From assembly GCA_049582005.1 (NCBI GenBank), contig JBAUTB010000024.1:1-20387 (forward strand): 20,387 bases of DNA. The letters are read 5' to 3'. This document shows, piece after piece, positions 1 to 6,384 of the stretch. The notes below the pieces were generated by a model. It saw only the letters and a program-made list of their open reading frames with translations, ran no database searches and had not been told where the DNA came from. The first letter of the stretch is position 1. Every line of letters begins with the position of its first letter. This DNA comes from Sivonenia sp049582005 (lineage in GTDB: Bacteria > Cyanobacteriota > Cyanobacteriia > Gloeobacterales > PMM-0068). The position numbers and the translations under genes were made by a program.

Positions 1-159
1 GTCTATATCAGTTAATTCAGAAACTGAATTAACTTGACTGATTTGGGATGTTCCCCTCCGTAACATTTTTACAGAAGTATCAGGCAAAGCGAAGACAGGC
101 AAAGCGAAAATAGTAGACGTTCCAAGCAAAACTACAATAGCAAGCATCGAGCGAGCCAT
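1..159 (-). CDS. Iron-uptake porin (SLH plus OprB-type porin family), N-terminal part only
   Basis: The gene runs off the left edge, so only the first 53 residues are visible. They start with a signal peptide (residues 1 to about 25, with a hydrophobic core followed by FALPVFA). A short linker then leads into SQVNSVSELTDID, which matches the entry into the SLH domain of cyanobacterial outer-membrane iron-uptake porins, where the usual continuation is a PTDWAFQAL-like segment. The family is known to have an N-terminal SLH domain that binds the cell wall and a C-terminal beta-barrel; neither is visible here. The ATG at 159 follows a GAGGAA ribosome site at 166-171. Its neighbours upstream on the same strand are a secreted helix-hairpin-helix protein and an FTR1 iron permease relic, which fits an iron-uptake role. 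The assignment rests on a short but characteristic stretch. Confidence 0.75.
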   Translation of the reverse strand, partial: MARSMLAIVVLLGTSTIFALPVFALPDTSVKMLRRGTSQISQVNSVSELTDID

Positions 160-261
160 TTTTTTTCCTCATACCACAAGTGTTTAAGTTTTTAATACTG
201 ACCTTTTCAAAAAATCAGTTAACTCTGCTCAAGGGCCAGATAGCATTGATAACAGTAGACA

Positions 262-531
262 TTACTGACTATCAGTCCCTATGGTAACTAAATCCTTGAT
301 GGCTTTAAACTCTCTTGGGGAGATCACCTTTTTGGTAACCAGATCATTGATTTCTATGTAAGGACGACCAGCTTGAATTCTTTCAGAAAGCAACTCCGCT
401 GTATTCTTCACTTCTAACTTATCAAGCTCTGTTATGGGTGCATTGTTAATATCAATAAGTACTGTTTTTTCTCCAGCTAGCACGGGGGTCGATAGCAATA
501 AAATAATCAGTAGAGAAAGCAAAAATTGCAT
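262..531 (-). CDS. Secreted helix-hairpin-helix (ComEA/PsbU-like) protein
   Basis: An 89-residue protein with a signal peptide (residues 1-19, hydrophobic core then TPVLAG), so it should act outside the cytoplasm. The mature part starts with VLIDINNAPITELDKL, the usual opening of a ComEA-type helix-hairpin-helix domain (D-x-N-x-A), and continues with a second helix-hairpin containing GRPYIEINDLV and a final IKDLV. ComEA domains bind DNA, but the same fold also serves structural roles, for example in PsbU of photosystem II, so I do not assign DNA binding. The ATG at 531 is preceded by AGGAG (543-547 area), which overlaps the stop of the FTR1 relic 13 bases upstream. It was therefore probably co-transcribed with that permease and with the porin 102 bases downstream. 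A role in iron uptake is inferred only from this position. Confidence 0.8.
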   Translation of the reverse strand: MQFLLSLLIILLLSTPVLAGEKTVLIDINNAPITELDKLEVKNTAELLSERIQAGRPYIEINDLVTKKVISPREFKAIKDLVTIGTDSQ

Positions 532-544
532 CGGAAATGAACTC

Positions 545-903
545 CTAATTGTAGTTATGGTTTACTAGTAGAAGGGTGTTTGAGATTAAGACCGTTGGGA
601 AGATAGCCCTTAGATAGAGCTTAGCGATGCTCAGCAAACATCCGAGTCAGACTAAAAACTGAAGAAGACGGGGTTGGTCTGTATATTCAAAAAGCGCATT
701 GAACATCACTCCCGGAAATTGTCCTTCGGGCAAAACACCAGACAAGTCTCACAGCATAGGTCCTGGATTCCACTCAATAGCAGAATTCAGTCAGAAGGTC
801 CAGCCCTGACTATGTAGGCCGCAACAATACTCACTACCAGAGCAGCTTCCACTTCCTCCCGAAGCCCGATAGACATCACCGGGAGGGCAAAGGACCAATC
901 CAT
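545..903 (-). pseudogene. FTR1-family iron permease relic with large internal deletion
   Basis: Two separate pieces of an FTR1/EfeU-type iron permease can be read on the minus strand. The N-terminal piece (903 down to a TGA at 787-789) has 38 residues starting MDWSFALP and contains LREEVEAALVV, the family's first REGxE iron-binding motif with G replaced by E. About 40 bases further on, another frame (748 down to 545) gives DLSGVLPEGQFPGV and then ALFEYTDQPRLLQ. After an in-frame TGA at 647-649 it continues LGCLLSIAKLYLRAIFP, which resembles the last helix of cyanobacterial FTR1 proteins. Intact members have roughly 280 residues, so most of the middle, including the second REGxE motif, is missing. 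The relic sits between a Fur-type promoter and the helix-hairpin-helix gene. Identification is from family memory and was not aligned. Confidence 0.72.
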
Positions 904-918
904 GATGCCCCATCTTTT

Positions 919-933
919 TGAGAATTACTCTCA
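919..933 (-). promoter_or_regulatory. Fur-type box upstream of the FTR1 relic
   Basis: The sequence TGAGAATTACTCTCA forms a 7-1-7 inverted repeat that differs by one base from the common Fur-site variant TGAGAATNATTCTCA. The perfect core arms are TTGAGA and TCTCAA (918-934). It lies 16 bases upstream of the relic's ATG and about 20 bases downstream of a likely -10 element, a position suited to iron repression. Confidence 0.6.
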
Positions 934-951
934 ATAAAAGTTGTCAGAGCT

Positions 952-982
952 ATAGTAACCATAGCCAGGGCTACTGTGTCAA
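952..982 (-). promoter_or_regulatory. Probable sigma-70 promoter of the FTR1 relic / helix-hairpin-helix unit
   Basis: On the minus strand a perfect TTGACA (982-977) is followed after 19 bases by TACTAT (957-952), a four-of-six match to the -10 consensus. The Fur-type box lies immediately downstream. The spacing is two bases longer than ideal. If active, it would still drive the helix-hairpin-helix gene and perhaps the porin even though the permease gene is broken. Confidence 0.45.
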
Positions 983-1002
983 GTGAAAATTCTTCCTAAG
1001 AA

Positions 1003-1125
1003 GAAAAAAATATTTTTCAAGGTAATCCTGCTTTGGGTGAGGCCTTAGCTCTAGCTCTATATCCCCTGGATTCAAGCTCACCATGAGTGAGCACTGGCAC
1101 CCTCAGTAATAGAAATATTTTTCAA
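1003..1125. repeat. 13-base direct repeat and small hairpins in the gap between the FTR1 relic and znuA
   Basis: AAATATTTTTCAA occurs at 1008-1020 and again at 1113-1125. The first copy is part of a hairpin GAAAAA-AATA-TTTTTC (1003-1018). Between the copies, GCTCAC-CATGA-GTGAGC (1076-1092) forms a perfect 6-base stem. The rest of 904-1150 has no gene I can recognise. The hairpins may end the znuA transcript, but none carries a proper T tail on the minus strand. Confidence 0.4.
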
Positions 1126-1150
1126 TAAAATATAGTGAGTAAGGCCTAGA

Positions 1151-2074
1151 TTAGGTCAGAGCCTCTTTGAGAACTTCTAGATTGGACCGCATGACCTTGA
1201 AGTAATAGTCCGGATCCAAAGTTCCATTTTCCAAAGAATCAATGGTCTTGATGTTGATATTTAAATCTTTAGAAAGAGTAGTGAACAATTTATTATCTAC
1301 TCCGGGTTCAGAAAGTAGAAATTTAACTTTATATATTTTAGCTGCTTGTACAGTCTTTTGCACGTCTTCAGGAGTCAATTCATCTTCAGGAATAGCAATG
1401 ATTGCTAACTGCTTGAGGTTATAGCGATCTGCCAGGTAGGGGAATGCATCATGGAAGGTTATAAATTCTTTTTTATTAGTGGAAGCTAGTGTCTTTTTAA
1501 ATTCTTGGTCTAAGGCTTCGAGTTTTCCTAGATAAGCTTCGGCATTATTTTTATAGGAGTCACTATTGTCTGGATCAACAGCGATTAGAGCATCTCGGAT
1601 ATTTCTGACTTGCTGTTTTGCTCGTATAGGATCCAGCCAAATATGAGGGTTAACTGTTCCTGCTTCTTCTCCCTTGACGATAGGAATTAACCCTCTAGTT
1701 TGATTAAGCGTTTTTACTCCTTGGCTAGAATTAACGACTTTAAGATCCTTATTTTCAGAGTTGGATACCAATCTATCGACAAAGTCATCTAGACCCAGAC
1801 CATTTTTAATTAGTAACTTGGCTTGAGCAAGTTTTCTCAAATCTTCTGGCTTTGTTTGATAATCATGAACTTCACTGCCTGGTGGAATCAAAATTTCAAC
1901 CTGAGCTTTATCCCTCGCTACTGCTTTCGTGAATTCGTACATAGGAACAAAGGTTGCTACCACAATGAGCTGCCGGGGGTGGACCAATGAGGGCATAGAA
2001 GGAGCACTACAAGACACTATCAATAGACAGCAAATTCCTGCGAGGAGTGAATGTACCCTATAACGCAATCGCAT
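1151..2074 (-). CDS. znuA: ZnuA-type zinc ABC transporter substrate-binding lipoprotein
   Basis: A 307-residue cluster A-I metal-binding protein, which captures Zn(II) outside the membrane and hands it to a ZnuB permease. The signal peptide ends in the lipobox IVSC (Cys22), so it should be a lipoprotein. Likely metal ligands are His70 (GSEVHDYQ), His144 (NPHIWLDP), His208 (ITFHDAFPY) and Asp279. Histidine at the third position is typical of zinc binders; manganese binders such as MntC/PsaA have Glu there. The His-rich loop of many ZnuA proteins is absent. I start at ATG 2074: an in-frame start at 2128 would place the Zur-type box inside the coding region and add a segment before the lipoprotein signal. 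No znuB or znuC lies in the window, so its transporter must be elsewhere. Confidence 0.9.
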   Translation of the reverse strand: MRLRYRVHSLLAGICCLLIVSCSAPSMPSLVHPRQLIVVATFVPMYEFTKAVARDKAQVEILIPPGSEVHDYQTKPEDLRKLAQAKLLIKNGLGLDDFVDRLVSNSENKDLKVVNSSQGVKTLNQTRGLIPIVKGEEAGTVNPHIWLDPIRAKQQVRNIRDALIAVDPDNSDSYKNNAEAYLGKLEALDQEFKKTLASTNKKEFITFHDAFPYLADRYNLKQLAIIAIPEDELTPEDVQKTVQAAKIYKVKFLLSEPGVDNKLFTTLSKDLNINIKTIDSLENGTLDPDYYFKVMRSNLEVLKEALT

Positions 2075-2100
2075 AATTTTCCAAGGATCAATAATCAAGA

Positions 2101-2115
2101 CGATAATGGTTATCA
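2101..2115 (-). promoter_or_regulatory. Zur-type box in the znuA leader
   Basis: On the minus strand TGATAACCATTATCG forms a 7-1-7 inverted repeat with 12 of 14 matches to the Fur/Zur consensus TGATAATNATTATCA; GATAA-TGG-TTATC (2102-2114) is a perfect core. It lies 27 bases upstream of the chosen znuA start and 95 bases upstream of divergent nuiA. A wider pair GACGAT/ATCGTC (2099-2126) partly encloses it. Zinc-dependent repression of znuA is the natural reading. Confidence 0.65.
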
Positions 2116-2209
2116 TTTTTATCGTCAATCATCCTATGCTGCGTTTCCACGGCTAGCTCAACAGCGCTCTCACCCTTGCTACATTGGTTGAGAACCGTTC
2201 CTTCCTGCT

Positions 2210-2611
2210 ATGACTTCCCCTGATACTACGATCCTGGATACCCTTAAACAAGCCTCTGCTGGACTACAATACACCAGCGAATCAGATTATCCCTTTCAAG
2301 TATTTTCCTGGCCCTTAGATACCTTGACTCCAAAGAAACTCCTTGCTCAGACAGAACATCCCAAGGACACCGCGATCCAACTGGAGGACTTCGATAAATT
2401 TTTTGCTCAGGCAACTCAGGAGAAAGATTGGTATGGGCCAGAAGAAAAGAAAACAGTCGCCCAATACAAGCACTTGGTCCATACTCTTCAGACCACACTC
2501 CGTGATATTCAAGTGTTTCGTGTAGGACAGATAGAGTTAGATGTTTATATAGTTGGTAAGACCCCAGAAGGTTCTTTTGTAGGACTTTCCACAAAAGTAG
2601 TAGAAACTTAA
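2210..2611 (+). CDS. nuiA: NuiA-family nuclease A inhibitor
   Basis: A 133-residue cytoplasmic protein with no signal peptide that closely resembles the Anabaena nuclease A inhibitor across its length (SASDG/SASAG-like opening, SESDYPFQVFSWP, DFDKFFAQAT, QKDWYGPEE-like segment, VGQIELDVYIVGKTPEG and STKVVET at the end). NuiA binds and blocks the sugar-nonspecific nuclease NucA inside the cell. Two contact residues known from the Anabaena complex are kept: Glu24, and the C-terminal threonine (here Thr133), whose end group reaches the nuclease metal ion. The gene is convergent with a nucA homologue 118 bases away, giving a complete toxin-like enzyme and inhibitor pair. Divergent znuA shares its upstream region. 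ATG 2210 is the only sensible start. Confidence 0.93.
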   Translation: MTSPDTTILDTLKQASAGLQYTSESDYPFQVFSWPLDTLTPKKLLAQTEHPKDTAIQLEDFDKFFAQATQEKDWYGPEEKKTVAQYKHLVHTLQTTLRDIQVFRVGQIELDVYIVGKTPEGSFVGLSTKVVET

Positions 2612-2669
2612 ACTATTCCTCCTTGAAGACTTTAGCCATGCTTGATGGCATGAAATATACCTGTTCAAG

Positions 2670-2711
2670 TTGAGCTTAGTCGTGTGGGTTGAGTGTAGTC
2701 GAAACCCCCAC
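2670..2711. repeat. Short tandem repeat with hairpin between nuiA and nucA
   Basis: TTGAGCTTAGTCG (2670-2682) and TTGAGTGTAGTCG (2689-2701) are two near-identical 13-base units. The second lies in the loop of a hairpin with arms GTGGG (2684-2688) and CCCAC (2707-2711). The unit resembles a small dispersed element (GTTGAG-NN-TAGTCGAAAC) that I recall from many bacterial genomes. Its position between convergent genes suits a shared transcription end. Confidence 0.5.
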
Positions 2712-2729
2712 TTATATTCCACATTCGAA

Positions 2730-3737
2730 TTAAGGACTGTCCACTTTGTTCTCGATAACTTGTTGGACCTTATCCGGCACATTAGAGAGTAGATTATAGC
2801 CCGTAGCCTTCTCTATCTGTTTCACCGTTGTCCGGTATGCGGTCCAATCTGTTTCTTTAATGCCCTCTTCATTGGGCATATCCACGGCAATTACCCGCGT
2901 ATTTTCGGTAACCCCAGCGAGGCCCAAACCTGGCTTCTCCAGAACTACCACTACTTTCCAGTTGCGAGCAGGAATACTGATTTTACCCTCAGCGAGCGTA
3001 CCCTTCTCACCTGTTACCCCAGCAATGATATAGAGCTCTTCCCCTTCAGACACTAATTGACGAGAATAGCTCTCCAACTTCTCCCAAGGACCTCGGTTTA
3101 AATCTGGGGCTTGGGGAATCATATTCGTCATCAAAAACGTGGCTGAATTATCTTCCTGACTACGAGTTCTATCTCCTGAGGGGGCCTGATGTCCACGGTC
3201 GTACCCACTGCCTGAATAGTCAGTGGGTGTCACATGATAAAAATTCGAGGGCAACGTGTCATCAGGTCGAAAATCATTTTGACGGTCAACTGAACCAAGC
3301 CAACTTTGATTGAGTTGCCAAGATACCCAGTTAGGGATTCCTTTAGAAGCATTATAGGAAAGAGCATACTGAGGCTTGAGTAAAAGGTAATTATCCGGTT
3401 GAGTTCCCGCTTGGCTGGGATTGCCCATAGTCAGCTGCGCTTGTGCGGAAGCAGAAGCGGATAGAGGGGTAACCACGGAAGAAGATATAGCCTGTTGTTT
3501 AGGTCTAGCTCTTTTTGTAGTTTTCTGCTTCTTGTCTTTTAAAACGTAAACATTCCAAGTTTTCTCACAGGCATAGCCATTTCCATCTCTATCAAGATAG
3601 GTGGCTCCAGCCTGATAGGCATCAATGACTTGCTGAGGAGTCTTGAAATCAGCACATTTATAGCGTGGACTAGCACAAGCCTGAATGGCTAAGACAAGGG
3701 CCAGAGAAATAGTAGAAAGGGCTGAAAAGAATTTCAC
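2730..3737 (-). CDS. nucA: Secreted NucA-type DNA/RNA non-specific endonuclease with Excalibur domain
   Basis: A 335-residue exported nuclease that cuts DNA and RNA without sequence preference. Residues 1-22 form a signal peptide. Residues 24-60 form an Excalibur-like calcium-binding domain with Cys28, the loop DRDGNG and Cys57. A low-complexity Ala/Ser/Gln linker follows. Residues 115-335 form the beta-beta-alpha-metal nuclease. The active site DRGH is at 180-183 with His183 as general base, Asn214 and Glu222 as metal site, and Arg152, Arg181 and Arg226. The spacing matches Anabaena NucA (His124, Asn155, Glu163, Arg93, Arg122, Arg167). The Excalibur domain is extra compared with the 274-residue Anabaena enzyme. 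The start codon is GTG at 3737, chosen because it gives a complete signal peptide. The inhibitor gene nuiA is next to it in convergent orientation. Confidence 0.93.
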   Translation of the reverse strand: MKFFSALSTISLALVLAIQACASPRYKCADFKTPQQVIDAYQAGATYLDRDGNGYACEKTWNVYVLKDKKQKTTKRARPKQQAISSSVVTPLSASASAQAQLTMGNPSQAGTQPDNYLLLKPQYALSYNASKGIPNWVSWQLNQSWLGSVDRQNDFRPDDTLPSNFYHVTPTDYSGSGYDRGHQAPSGDRTRSQEDNSATFLMTNMIPQAPDLNRGPWEKLESYSRQLVSEGEELYIIAGVTGEKGTLAEGKISIPARNWKVVVVLEKPGLGLAGVTENTRVIAVDMPNEEGIKETDWTAYRTTVKQIEKATGYNLLSNVPDKVQQVIENKVDSP

Positions 3738-3815
3738 AAAAAGTCTGATTCAAGGACTGCATTCTAAGTATCCCAGAAGAACTCAATATATCCAAAGTCT
3801 CGCATATCAAATATT

Positions 3816-4226
3816 TTAGGGAACGACCCGTACAGACCAGTTGATTTGGAAAGGATTAAAGGCGACCTTACTACCTTTTTTGGGTTTGCCTAAAAGTCTT
3901 ACCGTATAAGGCCCAGGGCTAGGGAACATCAGCTTTGCTGTCATCTGCTTACCCCCAAAAAGTTTATATTCACCAATTGGTTTTGTTGCTGGTTTTGGCT
4001 TGCCAGAATAAATCCTAACGATACAAGAGCAGTCCTGGCCTGTAATGCTATTTCCCCCTTTCTTACGGATTTCAAACCACCCTGCCACGGGTACGCCAGC
4101 CTTTGGTTGGTCATCAGGTTCAATATGGAATAAAGCCCCGATATTTTTATCTTTTTCTAAGTCGTGGGCAAACGCAGGCATGGTAGTCAAGGCCAATAAA
4201 CTACACAAAGCGAATACATACTTCAT
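3816..4226 (-). CDS. Exported protein with predicted N-terminal histidine, function unknown
   Basis: A 136-residue protein with a clear signal peptide (residues 1-20, ending MPAFA) whose predicted mature form starts His-Asp-Leu. The mature part includes GALFHIEPDDQPKAG with His34, a CSC pair (Cys66, Cys68), and PGPYTVRLLGKP near the end, suggesting a small beta-sandwich. I recall similar short exported proteins from other cyanobacteria but no proven function. An N-terminal His is a copper ligand in CopC and in 'histidine-brace' enzymes, so copper or iron binding is a reasonable guess, not a finding. The ATG at 4226 lies four bases beyond the stop of the upstream haem membrane protein. The nearest AAGGA lies in the end of that gene, so translation is probably coupled and the two should act together. 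Confidence 0.8.
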   Translation of the reverse strand: MKYVFALCSLLALTTMPAFAHDLEKDKNIGALFHIEPDDQPKAGVPVAGWFEIRKKGGNSITGQDCSCIVRIYSGKPKPATKPIGEYKLFGGKQMTAKLMFPSPGPYTVRLLGKPKKGSKVAFNPFQINWSVRVVP

Positions 4227-4230
4227 AGGT

Positions 4231-4884
4231 TCACAATTTATCCTTTTTGTAGTGCGAAGACTGAGAAAGTTGAAGGGAGAAATATTTTGCTATCAGAACA
4301 AATATAGTTAATGTTAACAATAATAAACTATTGGTAAATTTAAAAATATTCCAATCTACTCCTAAGTAATGAACACCAATCCAAATGCCATGAATTACAC
4401 TCAGAATAGCAGCGGGATAAACTAAAAGGTGGAGTTGCTTCCAATATTTCCCCAACTTCCGGATTGAAAATTGATTACTGGTTAAAACGAGAGGAACCAT
4501 TAATCCTAGAGCTATTATTCCTAACCAAACTCCTAGTTGAAAAATAGGTAGCAGAAAACTGATACCATCCCAGCGTCCTCCCAAAATATGTTCAACAGAA
4601 GTGAGGGTGTGCATCAAAGCAAAAGCAAAAGTCGTTAATCCTAACCAACGACGGTCTTGCATAATGCCGGGCAAAACGGATTCAAGTGGTCTACTCAGAA
4701 TCAACAAACCAAAACAGACTAAAGCGCCATGTCCCTGGAATTCTGAAATCAACTGACCAGCCTGGTGGTCTCCCGTCGTCCAATAATCCCAAATCACGAG
4801 ACCAACCCAGGCAAGGCCAATTCCTATAGCTAAAATGGGCCAACACAATGAACGGAAATTAGTGGTGATGAAAGGAGCGGTCAC
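4231..4884 (-). CDS. MsrQ/ferric-reductase-like transmembrane haem protein
   Basis: A 217-residue integral membrane protein with about six hydrophobic helices (roughly 13-32, 52-65, 82-100, 114-135, 150-172, 184-203). Histidines lie at 52, 92, 99, 152, 165 and 172. His92, His152 and His165 match, in position and spacing, the haem-ligand histidines I recall for E. coli MsrQ (91, 151, 164). The ferric-reductase-like fold carries electrons across the membrane through b-type haems. There is no flavin or NADPH domain, and the usual partner of MsrQ, the molybdenum enzyme MsrP, is not here. Instead the gene is followed after four bases by a small exported protein with a histidine-first mature end. 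The start is GTG at 4884. Family membership is fairly secure; the electron acceptor is unknown. Confidence 0.85.
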   Translation of the reverse strand: MTAPFITTNFRSLCWPILAIGIGLAWVGLVIWDYWTTGDHQAGQLISEFQGHGALVCFGLLILSRPLESVLPGIMQDRRWLGLTTFAFALMHTLTSVEHILGGRWDGISFLLPIFQLGVWLGIIALGLMVPLVLTSNQFSIRKLGKYWKQLHLLVYPAAILSVIHGIWIGVHYLGVDWNIFKFTNSLLLLTLTIFVLIAKYFSLQLSQSSHYKKDKL

Positions 4885-4999
4885 GCCTGAGCTTGTCTTA
4901 AGGTATCTACGATCATATAAGACGCAGGATCAAAGTGCGGAACCTCCTGACATTTGACCCTTGGCTATCATTTCTCTCCTCCCTCTGTTTGAAATATAG

Positions 5000-5018
5000 G
5001 GCTTTAGACAAGAAAGCC
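5000..5018 (+). promoter_or_regulatory. Hairpin upstream of the NHL-repeat gene
   Basis: GGCTTT-AGACAAG-AAAGCC is a perfect 6-base stem with a 7-base loop, 68 bases before the TTG start of the NHL gene. It may lie in the 5' untranslated region. The remaining sequence between the divergent genes (4885-5086) shows no clear promoter motif. Confidence 0.3.
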
Positions 5019-5086
5019 GTCTATACAGTTCAATGGAAATGGAAGATTTTCAAAATTGAGCTCTCAGAAGCGATTGGAAAACTATC

Positions 5087-6271
5087 TTGGCTGACCGCAC
5101 GTTCATACCTGGTCTAAGAGGATGGATACTTTACAGCCTAGTGATCCTAGGTTTTGTAATTTATGGCCTAGGAGAGGTTCTTACTAAAGACAAAAACCCT
5201 AACTTTCTCTTTCATGGACTTGGAACAGCCCAAACGTCTACAACCGATGTTCCAAGCAGTGGCTCCCTATCCATCCTCAAAGATTTTGCTTTTCCTGTAG
5301 CTGTGACCCAAGACTTGGAAGGAAATCTATGGGTTATTGACCATAGCAATAATCGAATTTTACGGGTAGAAAAAGACAATCGAGTTTACTTAGTAGCAGG
5401 CAATGGTTCTAGCCAAGCTAGTGGGGATGGCGGACCTGCTCAAAAAGCGGGGATTTTTCCACTGAGCCTTGCGCTGGGTCCTGATGGCAGTCTTTATGTG
5501 GCCGACCATGAGAATCATCGCATTCGCAAAATCTTTTCCGACGGGACCATTGAGACCTTAGCAGGCACAGGTCAGGCTGGGTTCTCTGGGGATGGCGGAC
5601 TTGCCTGGAAAGCACAACTGAATGATCCGACAGGGGTAGCTGTAGACCTAGCCAACAACGTATATATTGCGGACCATGGCAATCACCGAATTCGCGTGGT
5701 TCATGCTGATGGCACGATTGAAACTTTGGCTGGCAACGGCCAAGAAGGATTTTCTGGAGATGACGGTCCAGCCCTAGAAGCAAAACTCAGTAGTCCCTGG
5801 TCTGTAACCGTAGATTGCAAGGGTGGTCTACTCGTCACCGATATAGGCAATAACCGCATACGCGTCATTCACGCAGACGGAAGGATCCAGACGGTAGTGG
5901 GCGATGGAAAGAGTGAATTTAAAGGAGACGGAGGTCCAGCCGTAGCAGCCTCTATCAATAGCGCCGTAGCCGTAGCCCCCGATTGTCGGACCCAGTCTCT
6001 CTATATCGCGGACACAGGCAGTGATCGAATTCGCCGGGTAAATCAAGAAGGCGTGATTCAAACGGTGGCAGGAACGGGTGCTTTTGGATTGAAGGGGGAT
6101 GGCGGTACCGCCTTAAATGCTGAGTTTGGTTCTCCCTACAGCCTATGGGTCGACCCTCAGGGGGGCGTTTATGTCGCAGATGCCAATAACCAACGTATCC
6201 GGTACATAGCGCCCAATCAAAGCATAAAAACTGTGCTCAGTCCCTTAGGGGCTGCGTATAAGCAACCCTAA
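5087..6271 (+). CDS. Membrane-anchored NHL-repeat beta-propeller protein
   Basis: A 394-residue protein with a short cytoplasmic N-terminus, one hydrophobic helix (about residues 12-32, a signal anchor or uncleaved signal) and an extracytoplasmic domain made of about six repeats of some 56 residues. Each repeat carries variants of YIADHGNHRIR, DGTIETLAG and GFSGDGGPA, typical of NHL beta-propellers with the GDGG loop. Such propellers usually bind partners or ligands rather than catalyse, and no catalytic residues stand out. The first blade (from about residue 60) and the last (ending about 380) are the most degenerate. TTG 5087 is the only start between an in-frame stop at 5057 and the helix; GGAAAA lies about eight bases before it. 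It is divergent from the haem protein and precedes ribBA, with no evident functional link to either. Confidence 0.85.
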   Translation: MADRTFIPGLRGWILYSLVILGFVIYGLGEVLTKDKNPNFLFHGLGTAQTSTTDVPSSGSLSILKDFAFPVAVTQDLEGNLWVIDHSNNRILRVEKDNRVYLVAGNGSSQASGDGGPAQKAGIFPLSLALGPDGSLYVADHENHRIRKIFSDGTIETLAGTGQAGFSGDGGLAWKAQLNDPTGVAVDLANNVYIADHGNHRIRVVHADGTIETLAGNGQEGFSGDDGPALEAKLSSPWSVTVDCKGGLLVTDIGNNRIRVIHADGRIQTVVGDGKSEFKGDGGPAVAASINSAVAVAPDCRTQSLYIADTGSDRIRRVNQEGVIQTVAGTGAFGLKGDGGTALNAEFGSPYSLWVDPQGGVYVADANNQRIRYIAPNQSIKTVLSPLGAAYKQP

Positions 6272-6363
6272 ATGGGGCAATTATCCTATATTTGAAACGC
6301 CCGCTTCCCGCCTACGGAGCCTGTGGGTTAGCAGATTCCGCCAGGCTGACCGGTGTCTCGTAT

Positions 6364-6377
6364 GATCTAAATAGATC
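6364..6377. promoter_or_regulatory. Palindrome upstream of ribBA
   Basis: GATCTA-AA-TAGATC is a perfect inverted repeat ending seven bases before the likely ribBA start. It could be an operator or block translation. The sequence between NHL and ribBA does not match the FMN riboswitch core. Confidence 0.3.
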
Positions 6378-6384
6378 TTGTGAT

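Noticed and set aside
2244..2594. Open frames on the minus strand opposite nuiA
   Set aside because: nuiA is clearly the coding strand from its full-length family match.
6292..6384. In-frame N-terminal extension of ribBA and possible FMN riboswitch
   Set aside because: The extension does not resemble the family start, and the leader lacks the conserved FMN riboswitch blocks.
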